This document shows, one piece after another, positions 1 to 9,635 of a stretch of DNA of 64,000 bases. The notes beneath the pieces were generated by a model. That model worked only from the letters and a program-made list of their open reading frames with translations, ran no database searches and was not told the origin of the DNA. The stretch is from Macrothele yani (taxonomy: Eukaryota > Arthropoda > Arachnida > Araneae > Macrothelidae), in contig CM077007.1 of assembly GCA_039090855.1 (NCBI GenBank), forward strand, positions 13,875,515-13,939,514, written 5' to 3'. Made by a program: the position numbers and the translations under genes. How positions within the stretch are numbered: position 1 is the first letter of the stretch; each line of letters starts with the position of its first letter.

Positions 1-764
1 AAACAGCCCACAAAGTCTGCTGTTTCTGAGATGCTTCCACCCTTGGTGTGATAGCCAATGATCATTCCTTTTTGAATATCTGTCAAATCACTACCTTTGC
101 CCATTGTGCTCATGTAATGCACTATGGCTCATCTGTCCTGGCTGGCTGCTTATATCTCTGTGTGGTGGACTTTGTCATGTGCACTGTGTGACGTGCCTGG
201 GTGGGTACATTGGGATATATATATGGTATATACATACGTACATTAAAATATGCACCTTTTCAAACATCTTGAAAAAAATTTAAATAATGATATAAAATTA
301 CTTCCAGGATTTTTCATAGATCAAACTGACAATTTTTTTGTTTGTTGTTTAAAACAAAAAAAATTAAATCTGCACTATATCCTTAATGTAAATATTAGTT
401 TTCAGTAGCAGTTATAGCTAGTTTAGAGTGAAAAATTTCTATCAAAAATATGGTTTTCTTAGTCTATTTATGAATTAGTGTATAACTGTATAACAGAAAG
501 GGCCAACTACTTTTTTACCCACTACTGCTGGTTTTAAGCTTGAGTTACGTAATGAAATGAACTGTTTTTTTCATCCTTTTTTTCTGTTGTTTTCATACCG
601 CATTCATATATTTGAAGATTTTCACATGAGAATGAAATTTAACCTGTAAATGAATGGTGCAGTACATAGTACAGTCCATTCCACAATTATACGGAAAGTT
701 GTAAAAACAGAGTAAATGTACGATTAGTGAAAATGTACACAACCCATTAGCACAGTGGTGAAAA
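1..764. other. Unassigned AT-rich sequence
   Basis: I see no coding region, RNA gene or classifiable repeat here. There is a short TA-rich run near 213-240. The only open frames are short and without recognisable motifs. Confidence 0.5.
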
Positions 765-777
765 TAAACCACACAGT

Positions 778-1230
778 TCACATTAGCAGTTCATATTCTG
801 ACTTAGAAATAGATCAGAAAAGGCTACTATTCAATTTTACGTGCATTATTTAAAAAATACTTGGAAATATTCTAGTTGGATAATGCTTACCTAGGCATTC
901 AGTTTCTAGCAATGATTCACTAGGCATTCAGTTTCTAGCAGGATGTAACCACGAACATCAGTGGAAAAGTTGCCACACTCCTGAGGATGCCCAAAGACTG
1001 GGCGAAAAATTTGGAGCATTAATAACGGTAAAGAGTTGATGTTTACGAAGCCTAAAGTGAAGATCTACTGACTCTACCCGAAGTAAACTGTGTGTTAGAT
1101 GTGAATGGTTGTTTCACATACAACGGACAATAGGACAGTAACTTCAACGAAGATGAGGAAATGTGCGAGAAATGTGAATCATTGCTAGAAACGGAATGCT
1201 TAGGTAAGCATTATCCAACTAGAGTATTTC
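778..1230 (+). mobile_element. ORF-less hammerhead-bearing foldback element (mini-PLE-like)
   Basis: The body is bounded by near-perfect 57-nt inverted arms at 864-920 and 1174-1230 (about three mismatches). The 13-nt direct repeat TAAACCACACAGT occurs at 765-777 and 1231-1243, so the right arm abuts its copy, while the left arm is separated from its copy by an 86-nt tail (778-863). Between the arms lies a hammerhead-like core at 981-1007. A 21-nt piece of the left arm is repeated at 921-941. There is no coding sequence. The organisation (arms, hammerhead, target-site duplication, one-sided tail) matches the PLE loci at 15.8, 36.0, 39.7 and 50.5 kb. I infer a non-autonomous PLE derivative. 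A DNA MITE is possible, but 13-nt duplications are unusual for most cut-and-paste families. Confidence 0.6.
981..1007 (+). ncRNA. Hammerhead-like ribozyme core
   Basis: The order is CTGAGGA, one T, stem GCCC/GGGC around a 7-nt loop, then GAAA. This matches the hammerhead core CUGANGA-stem II-GAAA except for one extra nucleotide before stem II. Flanking AACATCA (954 onward) and TGATGTT (near 1037) could pair as an outer helix. Self-cleavage is inferred, not shown. Confidence 0.5.
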
Positions 1231-1501
1231 TAAACCACACAGTCTTTACAGACATATTTTTCAGATGAGAAAATAATAATTTCGGTTATGTACTAAATGT
1301 TTTAAGCATGTAGTGTACTGAAACTGTCCCACAATTATATGGACCTTCACACAAATGTGCGAACACTAACACGCATTGCTATGCAAATTAGCCTGGTGTC
1401 AGAGCAGGATAAATAGTCGGTAAACATGGTCAAATAAAGGTAACTTGATCACTCTAGTTACGTTAACTGAAACTTTTACGAAAAGTTCGTAAGTTGGAAG
1501 C

Positions 1502-1529
1502 TTTCGACCTTATCTTAGGTCTTCATCAC
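1502..1529 (-). ncRNA. Hammerhead-like motif, left PLE A copy
   Basis: On the minus strand: GTGATGA, one A, stem GACCT/AGGTC, GAAA. It is the mirror of 4277-4304. The first core base is G instead of C, which is expected to weaken or abolish cleavage. Confidence 0.4.
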
Positions 1530-2790
1530 GCCAATGGAGGACTAAGATTGTTGCCAGATTCTACATTTGAATTTTTCTTATTTTTGTTGCTAAAACTTAG
1601 AATTGATCTCCAGATCAGCGGAATGTAGAGAGGAGATTCGGAGTTGCAAGTCATTGAGTTGAAAATAATTTCTATGCTTTCACGGTAACGGAGGGCAAAA
1701 CGATTGTCAAAAGAAGCAATTCGTTTTGCTTCGTTCCAGTGGGGAACTGCAGATGTGTCTTCCATTGTCAAAATAGACAAGGCAGTATTGGGATTGGCTT
1801 TCGAAACATCTTTTCTATGTTCTAAAACTCTATGGCTAATGCTCCTGTATGTGCTTCCAATGTATAAGTTATCCCCAGTAGAAGAAGAGATAGGAATGCA
1901 GTAAACTCCTGGGAGGTTCAGGCTTTCAACTTTGTCCCTATCCCTTTGTAGAAGTTTCAAGATGTTTGGGGTAGATTTAATGGCAAGATGGTAACCAAAA
2001 CTTTTAAAAGAATCTGTAACTTATAAGCATAGGAAGGATGGTAAGGAACAGAACCACAGAATTTCAGGTCTTCTTTCTTGTGAGGAAGGAGGCATTCGAT
2101 TTTCGAATGGTTTTCATATTTCTTTATGAGGGAGTTGACTGTAACATCAGGGAAACCATGAGAGAGGGCTATTGTAGAAATTTTGGAGAGTTCTTCTTGA
2201 AGAGAGAGTTGGTTGTTGCAAATGATACGAGCCCTGTGGATGTAGGACTTCAATGCTGCAAGTTTGTAGAGATGCAGGGTGCAAGATTTGTAGGGAATGA
2301 TGTTAGTGGCCGCAGAAGGTTTTCGATAGACGGAACGAGTAATGGAGAGATCAGCGTTTCTGCAGATAGATACATCCAGGAAATCAATTTTGTGATTTAC
2401 TTCCTTAGATATAGTGAGCTTAATGGAAGGAAATTTTTCCGTAATGGAGTTGATCAGTATCTGTAGTTCAGACTCGGAATGTGGCCAGCTAATGAAAATG
2501 TCGTCTACATATCTTAACCATAGGGAAGGTTGAAAAGGGTATAGAGGAATGATGGAAACTTCAATATGTTGCATGTAGATTTCAGCAAGCAGAGGGGAAA
2601 GAGGTGAGCCCATGGGGAGACCAGATTGTTGCCTATACACAATTTTGTTGAAAACAAAACAACTGTGTTGATGAATAGTGTGGAAACAATCATAAAGATC
2701 TTTGATAAGAGGACCGGGGGTTCAAAATGAAGAATCAATTTCTTCATGAGGAGCATGTAGGAATCAAAATATGGTACAGAGGGAAACAAA
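1526..2790 (-). pseudogene. PLE reverse transcriptase/GIY-YIG endonuclease, left copy (frameshifted)
   Basis: This is the mirror copy of the open frame at 3015-4280. Two single-base deletions in homopolymers break it: the G-run at 2716-2720 (five bases against six in the other copy) and the T/A-run near 2001-2010. Three overlapping pieces result: the region upstream of the catalytic box, the piece with GLPMGSPLSP and YVDDIF (1957-2640), and the endonuclease piece with GVYCIP and LYIGSTYRS (1526-1960). Apart from these indels the copies are nearly identical, so the dimer formed recently or is kept alike by gene conversion. It is inactive. Confidence 0.85.
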
Positions 2791-3034
2791 GATTCTACAT
2801 CTTTGATGTAGAATCTTTGTTTCTACATCTTTGATGTAGAATCTTTGTTTCCCTCTGTACCATAAGATTCTACATCTCTGTACCATTAAGATTCTACATC
2901 TTTGATGTAGAATCTTTGTTTCTACATCTTTGATGTAGAATCTTTGTTTCCCTCTGTACCATAAGATTCTACATCTCTGTACCATTAAGATTCTACATCT
3001 TTGATGTAGAATCTTTGTTTCCCTCTGTACCATA
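2791..3034. repeat. 99-bp tandem repeat at the PLE A dimer junction
   Basis: Two full 99-bp units (2791-2889 and 2890-2988) and a partial third. Each contains GATTCTACATC followed by its near reverse complement GATGTAGAATC, so the array is itself a string of hairpins. The outer parts merge into the PLE arms. It probably arose by template slippage when the two opposed copies were made. Confidence 0.85.
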
Positions 3035-4280
3035 TTTTGATTCCTACATGCTCCTCATGAAGAAATTGATTCTTCATTTTGAACCCCCCGGTCCTCTTAT
3101 CAAAGATCTTTATGATTGTTTCCACACTATTCATCAACACAGTTGTTTTGTTTTCAACAAAATTGTGTATGGGCAACAATCTGGTCTCCCCATGGGCTCA
3201 CCTCTTTTCCCTCTGCTTGCTGAAATCTACATGCAACATATTGAAGTTTCCATCATTCCTCTATACCCTTTTCAACCTTCCCTATGGTTAAGATATGTAG
3301 ACGACATTTTCATTAGCTGGCCACATTCCGAGTCTGAACTACAGATACTGATCAACTCCATTACGGAAAAATTTCCTTCCATTAAGCTCACTATATCTAA
3401 GGAAGTAAATCACAAAATTGATTTCCTGGATGTATCTATCTGCAGAAACGCTGATCTCTCCATTACTCGTTCCGTCTATCGAAAACCTTCTGCCGCCACT
3501 AACATCATTCCCTACAAATCTTGCACCCTGCATCTCTACAAACTTGCAGCATTGAAGTCCTACATCCACAGGGCTCATATCATTTGCAACAACCAACTCT
3601 CTCTTCAAGAAGAACTCTCCAAAATTTCTACAATAGCCCTCTCTCATGGTTTCCCTGATGTTACAGTCAACTCCCTCATAAAGAAATATGAAAACCATTC
3701 GAAAATCGAATGCCTCCTTCCTCACAAGAAAGAAGACCTGAAATTCTGCGGTTCTGTTCCTTACCATCCTTCCTATGCTTATAAGTTACAGATTCTTTTT
3801 AAAAGTTTTGGTTACCATCTTGCCATTAAATCTACCCCAAACATCTTGAAACTTCTACAAAGGGATAGGGACAAAGTTGAAAGCCTGAACCTCCCAGGAG
3901 TTTACTGCATTCCTATCTCTTCTTCTACTGGGGATAACTTATACATTGGAAGCACATACAGGAGCATTAGCCATAGAGTTTTAGAACATAGAAAAGATGT
4001 TTCGAAAGCCAATCCCAATACTGCCTTGTCTATTTTGACAATGGAAGACACATCTGCAGTTCCCCACTGGAACGAAGCAAAACGAATTGCTTCTTTTGAC
4101 AATCGTTTTGCCCTCCGTTACCGTGAAAGCATAGAAATTATGTTCAACTCAATGACTTGCAACTCCGAATCTCCTCTCTACATTCCGTTGATCTGGAGAT
4201 CAATTCTAAGTTTTGGCAACAAAAATAAGAAAAATTCAAATGTAGAATCTGGCAACAATCTTAGTCCTCCATTGGCGTGA
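3015..4280 (+). CDS. PLE reverse transcriptase C-terminal part fused to GIY-YIG endonuclease (5'-truncated, open frame)
   Basis: About 421 residues without a stop. The first codon of the open stretch is TTG and the frame is open upstream, so this is a fragment with no genuine start. From the N terminus it has the end of the RT fingers/palm, GLPMGSPL (about residues 58-65), the catalytic YVDDIF box (about 92-97), a thumb/linker region, and a GIY-YIG nuclease with GVY (about 300) and YIGSTYRSISHRVLEHR, which carries the conserved YIG, Arg and His region. This domain order is diagnostic of endonuclease-bearing Penelope-like elements, whose nuclease nicks target DNA to prime reverse transcription. 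The N-terminal RT half is missing, so it cannot act alone. The stop is followed directly by the hammerhead-like motif. Confidence 0.85.
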   Translation: MFPSVPYFDSYMLLMKKLILHFEPPGPLIKDLYDCFHTIHQHSCFVFNKIVYGQQSGLPMGSPLFPLLAEIYMQHIEVSIIPLYPFQPSLWLRYVDDIFISWPHSESELQILINSITEKFPSIKLTISKEVNHKIDFLDVSICRNADLSITRSVYRKPSAATNIIPYKSCTLHLYKLAALKSYIHRAHIICNNQLSLQEELSKISTIALSHGFPDVTVNSLIKKYENHSKIECLLPHKKEDLKFCGSVPYHPSYAYKLQILFKSFGYHLAIKSTPNILKLLQRDRDKVESLNLPGVYCIPISSSTGDNLYIGSTYRSISHRVLEHRKDVSKANPNTALSILTMEDTSAVPHWNEAKRIASFDNRFALRYRESIEIMFNSMTCNSESPLYIPLIWRSILSFGNKNKKNSNVESGNNLSPPLA

Positions 4281-4304
4281 TGAAGACCTAAGATAAGGTC
4301 GAAA
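4277..4304 (+). ncRNA. Hammerhead-like motif, right PLE A copy
   Basis: GTGATGA, one A, stem GACCT/AGGTC with a 6-nt loop, GAAA. It starts at the stop codon of the endonuclease frame. CGT just before and ACG downstream could pair. The first core position is G rather than C. Confidence 0.4.
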
Positions 4305-4416
4305 GCTTCCAACTTACGAACTTTTCGTAAAAGTTTCAGTTAACGTAACTAGCGTGATCAAGTTACCTTTATTTGTTAATATTGTTACGTGTTTTGCCCA
4401 TAATCGTCAGGTAAAC

Positions 4417-5388
4417 ATGGTGAGGCTGATTCAGTTTTAACAATTGCATGTGGGAAAGAGCTGTCAGCGGAGGAGATAATTTATGTTCGGGAGTTCCACG
4501 ATCAAGGAATGTATGCGAGTGTGATTTCAAACAAATTAAAATGATCAAAATCTTCTATTTATAATGTTTTAAGTGGTAGAAAAAATATTCAGCTCAGAAA
4601 CGAACTGGACGGCATAGTAATGTTTCACCTCGAATGAAACGACATATCTGGAAGCTCGCTGTGCATGATCATCTGTCTGTACAGAATATAAGTCAACGTG
4701 GAAACATGAAAATGTTGAAAAGTACGGCTCAGAGTATTGCAGCAGACACCCTTCATGAAATATACAAGACTGTTAAAGAAACTGCCTTTAACTGCACAGC
4801 ACACGCAAGCTCGATTAAACTGGGCCAAAGACCATATATCAGGGAAGGACGAATGGCTCCAAGTATTATTTAGTGAAGAAAAGAAATTTAATTTAGATGG
4901 CTCAGATGGTGCGAAAAATTTTTGGCATGATATGAGAACAGAAAAACGCCAAATATTCAGTCGACAATATGGAGGAGTTTCCGTGGTGGTATGGGCCTGT
5001 TTTGGATTTAATGGGCAAAGTAATATCTGTGTTTTCTCATGACGTCAAAATGCCATAACATACCAGAAACTTTTAAAAGACAGTTTGCTCCCAACTGCTG
5101 CTGAAATAAGTGGCTCTGATTGGATTTCCCAGCAGGACAATGCAATCATTCACCGAGCAACCTCTGCTATGGCCTGGCTGAGATCAGACAATGTCAAATT
5201 ACTGCTGTGGCAGCCCAGATCTCAACCCAATTGAAAATCTTTGGAAAATTTTGGTTCTAAGTGTTTATGCCAATCACCAGCAATTTTCAAGCATTAAAGA
5301 TCTGGAAACCGAAATCCTAAACTGTTGGTATAATATTGAGTGTACAATTATGCATAATGTCATGTACAGTATGCCAGAACACAATTAA
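4417..5388 (+). pseudogene. Tc1-like DDE transposase (degenerate)
   Basis: Broken in several frames. The recognisable pieces are in order: FSEEKKFNLDG (first catalytic region, normally FSDE), GGVSVVVWACF, WISQQDNAIIHRA with the second Asp, and SPDLNPIENLWKIL with the third catalytic acid. These are hallmarks of Tc1-family transposases, which cut and paste at TA. Frameshifts and stops occur in the N-terminal DNA-binding half and near 5215. The original ATG at 4417 lies inside the PLE target-site duplication, so the PLE insertion separated the gene from its 5' end. Confidence 0.8.
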
Positions 5389-5568
5389 TTATCAATTATG
5401 TTTGCCATTTAAATATTCTTCTGCGTTTTTTTTTTTTTTTTTTTTTTGCCATATAATTCTGGGACAAAGTTATATAGTTTGATTTCATAAAGCTAAAATA
5501 TTATGTTAAGTATATGTTGTCAACAGCATTTGGCATGTGTATATTATGTTGCTGGTCATAATACATAT

Positions 5569-8500
5569 CATCATCATCATCATCATTGTCAACCATTATC
5601 AATCCACTGCTGGACGAAGGTCTCCCCAAGTTTCCTCCAAACGGTCTGTCTTGTGCCAGTCTCCTCCATGTCACCCCTGCATACTTTCGAATTTCATCCA
5701 CCCATCTCCCATGTGGTCTTCTTCTGGGTCTTTTCCTGTCCCTTGGAATCCAATCTAAAATTTCGGCTGTCCATCGATGATCTGTCCTTCTGGCAGTATG
5801 TCCAGCCCATTGCCATTTCAGGGATTTAACTCTGATCATGATGTCTTCCACTCTTGTCATTTTTCGGATCCACGAGTTCCTCTTCTTATCTCTCCTGGTT
5901 ACACCAAGTATGCACCTCTCCATGCTGCTTTGAGTTATCTGCAGCCTTTGTATGTCTCTTTTAGTTAAGGTCCACGTCTCTGCACTATACGTACGCACTG
6001 GAAGGATGCATTGATCAAACACTTTTCTTTTAAGACATAATGGCATATTGCTCTTGAAAATTATGCTGTTTCTTCCAAAAGCTCTCCAGGCAAGTTTTGT
6101 ACGCCGATTAATTTCTTCATCAATGTGACCCTCACTTGATATCTGCTGTCCAAGATAAACGTATGTGTCTGTTATCTCCAGCTTTTCTCCATCAATCGAT
6201 AAATCTTCATTTCTTGCAAAAGCATTGTACATCACTTTTGTCTTCTGAAAGTTCATTTTTAATCCCACTTCTTTACTCTTGTCAGCAAGTTCCTGGATCA
6301 TACTCTGCAGCTCTGATGGGCTAGTTGCAAAAATGACTATGTCATCAGCAAAACGAAGGTGGGTTAGATAATCTCCATTTATTGTTATCCCCTTGTTTTC
6401 CCAGCTCAGTGACTGAAAAACACCCTCCAATGTGGCATTAAAGAGCTTCAGAGATATGGTGTCACCTTGTCTCACTCCCTTTCCAATTTTTATGTGTGTT
6501 GTATTTTCAAACAGCCTAATCTTTGCACTTGCATTTTCATAGATGTTATTAATAATATTAATGTATGCATCTTCAATACCGCAGGTTTTCAGAGCCATTG
6601 TAACTGCTGATGGTTTCACCGAATCAAAGGCTTTTTCATAATCGATAAAAGCCATGCACAATGGAAGTTCATATTCCCTCGCTCTTTCAATTAGTTCTCT
6701 CAGCACATGGATATGATCTATTGTGCTGTAGCCACTCCTGAATCCAGCTTGTTCTCTCGGTTGAGCCATGTCCAGTGTCACCTTCAAGCGGTGTGAAAGA
6801 ACTTTAGTGAAGATTTTATAAACTACTGATAGGAGGCTGATAGGTCTGTAGTTTCCGAGATCCTCAATGTCCCCTTTCTTGTGTAGCAGGATCATTGTAG
6901 CGGTGTTCCAATCCTCAGGAATCTTTCCTTCATTAAGGCATCGAGTGAAAATTTGGGCGAGTACTGTTTCGATTTCTCCACTTGCTTCTTGTATGATGTC
7001 TACAGTAATTCCATCTTCTCCTGGAGCTTTTCCCCGCTTCATGTTCTTGATTGCATGTGCAACTTCTGCTGGAAGGACTGGAGGAACTCTGGTATTGGTA
7101 TCTTTCATGATGTCTGGAGTGCATGTATCATCCCTTTCATATAATTTGGAGTAGAAATCTTTCACTCTTGTCAAAATTTCGCCTCTATTTCTTGTTACAG
7201 AACCATCTTCTTTTCTCAGTGCCATAATCTGTTTTCTTCCCTTACTGAGATGTCCCTTTGCTATCTTTCGGCTTTGGTTGTTTTCAATTGCTTTCCTCAC
7301 TAGTTCACAGTTGAATTTCCTTATGTCTTCAGTGATACTTTTTCGTATTGTCTTGCATAGCTCTATATATTCCACTTTGGAAGTCACATCTTCTTTAGTT
7401 GTCCTCATCTCTCTTCTTTTTTGCATCAACATTTTGGTTTTTCCTGATAATTTGTTCACATGCAACTTGTTCTTAGACCCAGCTAATTTTGTTGCTGTTT
7501 CCACAAGAGCTTTGGTTACTTTTTTGTTAACTTCAGAAATATCCACTTCTTCCAATGTTAGGCCTCCTAAAGCAGAGAATCTGTTCTTCAGTTCCAACTT
7601 GAAGGTATTATGATGTTTTTTAAGGTTGGTTATGTCAATACATTTTGTTTGTCTTATGTGCTTGCTATGTTAGAGTTTAGTGTTGAGGTGCATCTTACAT
7701 CTCACCAATCTATGGTCACTACCTGTGTTGAACTTGTTCAGCACACTGTAGTCTTCGATGACGAATTTTTTGTTACACATAATAAAATCAATTTCACTTG
7801 TCATCCCATTTGGATGTCTCCATGTCCATTTCCTGTGTGGCTTTTTCTTGAAAAAGGAGTTCAAGATGAAAAACCCTTCTGCCTCTGCAAACTCAACGAG
7901 AGTATTTCCACGTTGGTTTCTGTTGCCGTGACCAAATTTACATACTGAAGTTTCATTCTGTTGCCGTTGCCCTATTTTTGCATTGAAATCTCCCATAATT
8001 ATCTTTAATTGCTGCTTACCTTTATTATTTAGATGACGAATTACCTCATAAAATTCTTCAATTTCTTCTTCAAGATGACTTGTGGTGGGTGCATAAGTTT
8101 GAATAATCTGAACCTTGTATCTTCTCGAGAGTTGGATAACGAGTCGTGCAGCTCTGTCAGAGGAACTTTCAACTTCTACAACTTTATCCTTCATTTTCTT
8201 GTTTATTATAAATCCAACACCACTAGTTCTGCCAGTATCTGTCCCACGATAGTAAACGAGATGTACACTTTTCAGTTCAATGAGATTTTCTCCTTACCTC
8301 ACTTAGCCCAACGATGTCCCACTTGATCTTTTGTAGTCCCTCTTCCAATTCAAGAAGCCTTGAATCAGAAGATAGGGAGCGTCCATTATACGTAGCCAAG
8401 GTCAGCATCAGATGGCAGCCTAGTCCGGTCCTCCGGTGATTCTTAGCACCCTCTGCCTTCATGTCGCACTGGCCGCTGCCTTGGACAGGTACATTCCAGC

Positions 8501-8747
8501 TGCCGGAGACTAAGGGCCAAGATTTAAGTTGTGGAGTCATTTTGGAGGTGTTTGGCCATAACTCACCACGCTGGAACAAGCCGGTTGGTGAGTGTGGGAT
8601 AGCATTTCCTCTAATCCCGATGGTATAGTTATACCGCTATTGGCGGACGTCAGAGCCCCTTTAGTGGGAACAGGATGCACCACGAGAAGGTGGGGTTGAC
8701 ATTTGTCAAGGAGAGGCTGTGATGTTATGCATCACCTGACCTTACAT

Positions 8748-8750
<3 letters not shown>
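5569..8750 (-). mobile_element. RTE-type LINE, copy A (near full length)
   Basis: A 3.2-kb non-LTR retrotransposon on the minus strand. The 5' end is near 8750 beside a (TA)n tract. The 3' end near 5569 has a (TCA)n tail, that is (TGA)n on the element strand; short microsatellite tails are typical of RTE/BovB-like LINEs. It encodes an apurinic-type endonuclease followed by reverse transcriptase. Its 5' end matches copy D (17152-20333), so both are probably full length. Confidence 0.85.
5590..8579 (-). pseudogene. RTE endonuclease-reverse transcriptase polyprotein, copy A
   Basis: Three blocks on the minus strand. 8277-8579 is the endonuclease start, with LTLATYNGRSL and GLSEVRRK. 7670-8194 is the rest of the endonuclease, with MGDFNAKIG and GSDHRLVRCKM catalytic motifs. 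The long RT block to 7597 has KAPGEDGI, NYRPISLLSVVYKI, AFIDYEKAFDSV, GVRQGDTIS, the catalytic FADDIV box and the C-terminal WAGHTARR and RPRRRPHGRW region. Frameshifts near 8200-8290 and 7600-7670 separate the blocks. A one-base deletion near 5640 shifts the last residues compared with the copy ending at 11683. It is close to intact but inactive. Confidence 0.85.
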
Positions 8751-8778
<28 letters not shown>

Positions 8779-8781
<3 letters not shown>

Positions 8782-9635
8782 TCATCATCGTCAACCATTA
8801 TCAATCCACTGCTGGACGAAGGTCTCCCCAAGTTTCCTCCACAACGGTCTGTCTTGTGCCAGTCTCCTCCATGTCACTCCCACATACTTTTGAATTTTAT
8901 CCACCCATCTTCCATGTGGTCTTCTTCTGGGTATTTTCCTGTCGCTTGGAATCCAATCTAAAATTTTGGCTGTCCATCGATGGTCTGTCCTTCTGGCAGT
9001 ATGCCCAGCCCATTGCCATTTCAGGGATTTAACTCTGATCATGATGTCTTCCACTCTTGTCATTTTTCAGATCCACCAGTTCCTCTTCTTATCTCTCCTG
9101 GTTACACCAAGCATGCACCTCTCCATGCATCTTTGAGTTGTCTGCAGCCTTTGTATGTCTCTTTTAGTTAAGGTCCACGTCTCTGCACCATACGTAAGCA
9201 CTGGAAGGGTGCATTGATCAAACACTTTTCTTTTAAGACATAATGGCATATTGCTCTTGAAAATTATGCTGTTTCTTCCAAAAGTTTTCCAGGCAAGTTT
9301 TGTACGCCAATTAATTTCTTCACCAATGTGACCCTCACTTGATATCTGCTGTCCAAGATAAACGTACGTGTCTGTTATCTCCAGCTTTTTTCCATCAACC
9401 GATAAATCTTCATTTCTTGTAAAAGCATTGAACATCACTTTTGTCTTCTGAAAGTTCATTTTTAAACCCACTTCTTTACTCTTGTCAGCAAGTTCCTGGA
9501 TCATACTCTGCAGCTCTGATGGGGTAGTCGCAAAAATGACTATGTCATCAGCAAAACGAAGGTGAGTTAGATAATCTCCATTAATCTTTATCCCTTTGTT
9601 TTCCCAGTTCAGTGATTGAAAGACATTTTCCAATG
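8779..9635 (-). mobile_element. RTE LINE, 5'-truncated copy C-left
   Basis: Contains the 3' end of the RTE element: the catalytic FADDIVIF region, the C-terminal domain and a (TCA)n tail at 8779, following a (TA)n run. It is truncated at 9635, where it meets an oppositely oriented RTE copy with only one or two shared bases. The frame is open over 9067-9645, and a stop near 9066 cuts off the C-terminal domain (8791-9063). Confidence 0.85.

Larger units (their letters stand above)
1431..4409. mobile_element. Head-to-head dimer of 5'-truncated GIY-YIG Penelope-like element (family A)
   Basis: Two copies of the same truncated PLE face each other, tails outward: left minus-strand arm 1431 to about 2803, right plus-strand arm about 3001 to 4373, roughly 1.37 kb each and almost identical. 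The 12-nt duplication GGTAAACATGGT flanks the unit at 1419-1430 and 4410-4421. The left arm abuts its copy; the right arm is followed by a 36-nt tail (4374-4409). The centre (2791-3034) is a 99-bp tandem repeat made of small palindromes. Both arms encode the C-terminal part of a PLE reverse transcriptase fused to a GIY-YIG endonuclease and end in a hammerhead-like motif. A transcript across it would fold into a very long hairpin. Confidence 0.85.
1318..5473 (+). mobile_element. Tc1-like DNA transposon interrupted by a PLE dimer
   Basis: The terminal inverted repeats share GTCCCA followed by AATTATATGG: left about 1328-1343, right complement about 5449-5468, each next to a TA dinucleotide. Without the insertion at 1431-4409 plus one 12-nt duplication the element would be about 1.17 kb, the normal size of a Tc1-like element with one transposase gene. 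The transposase pseudogene is at 4417-5388. The insertion falls exactly at its start codon. Confidence 0.75.

Noticed and set aside
3015..3017. TTG at the start of the 421-codon PLE frame as a true start codon
   Set aside because: The element is 5'-truncated and the frame is open upstream, so no native start exists here.
5418..5450. Poly-T tract as a LINE poly-A tail on the minus strand
   Set aside because: It lies just inside the Tc1 right inverted repeat, and no LINE coding sequence ends there; the adjacent RTE ends in (TCA)n at 5569.
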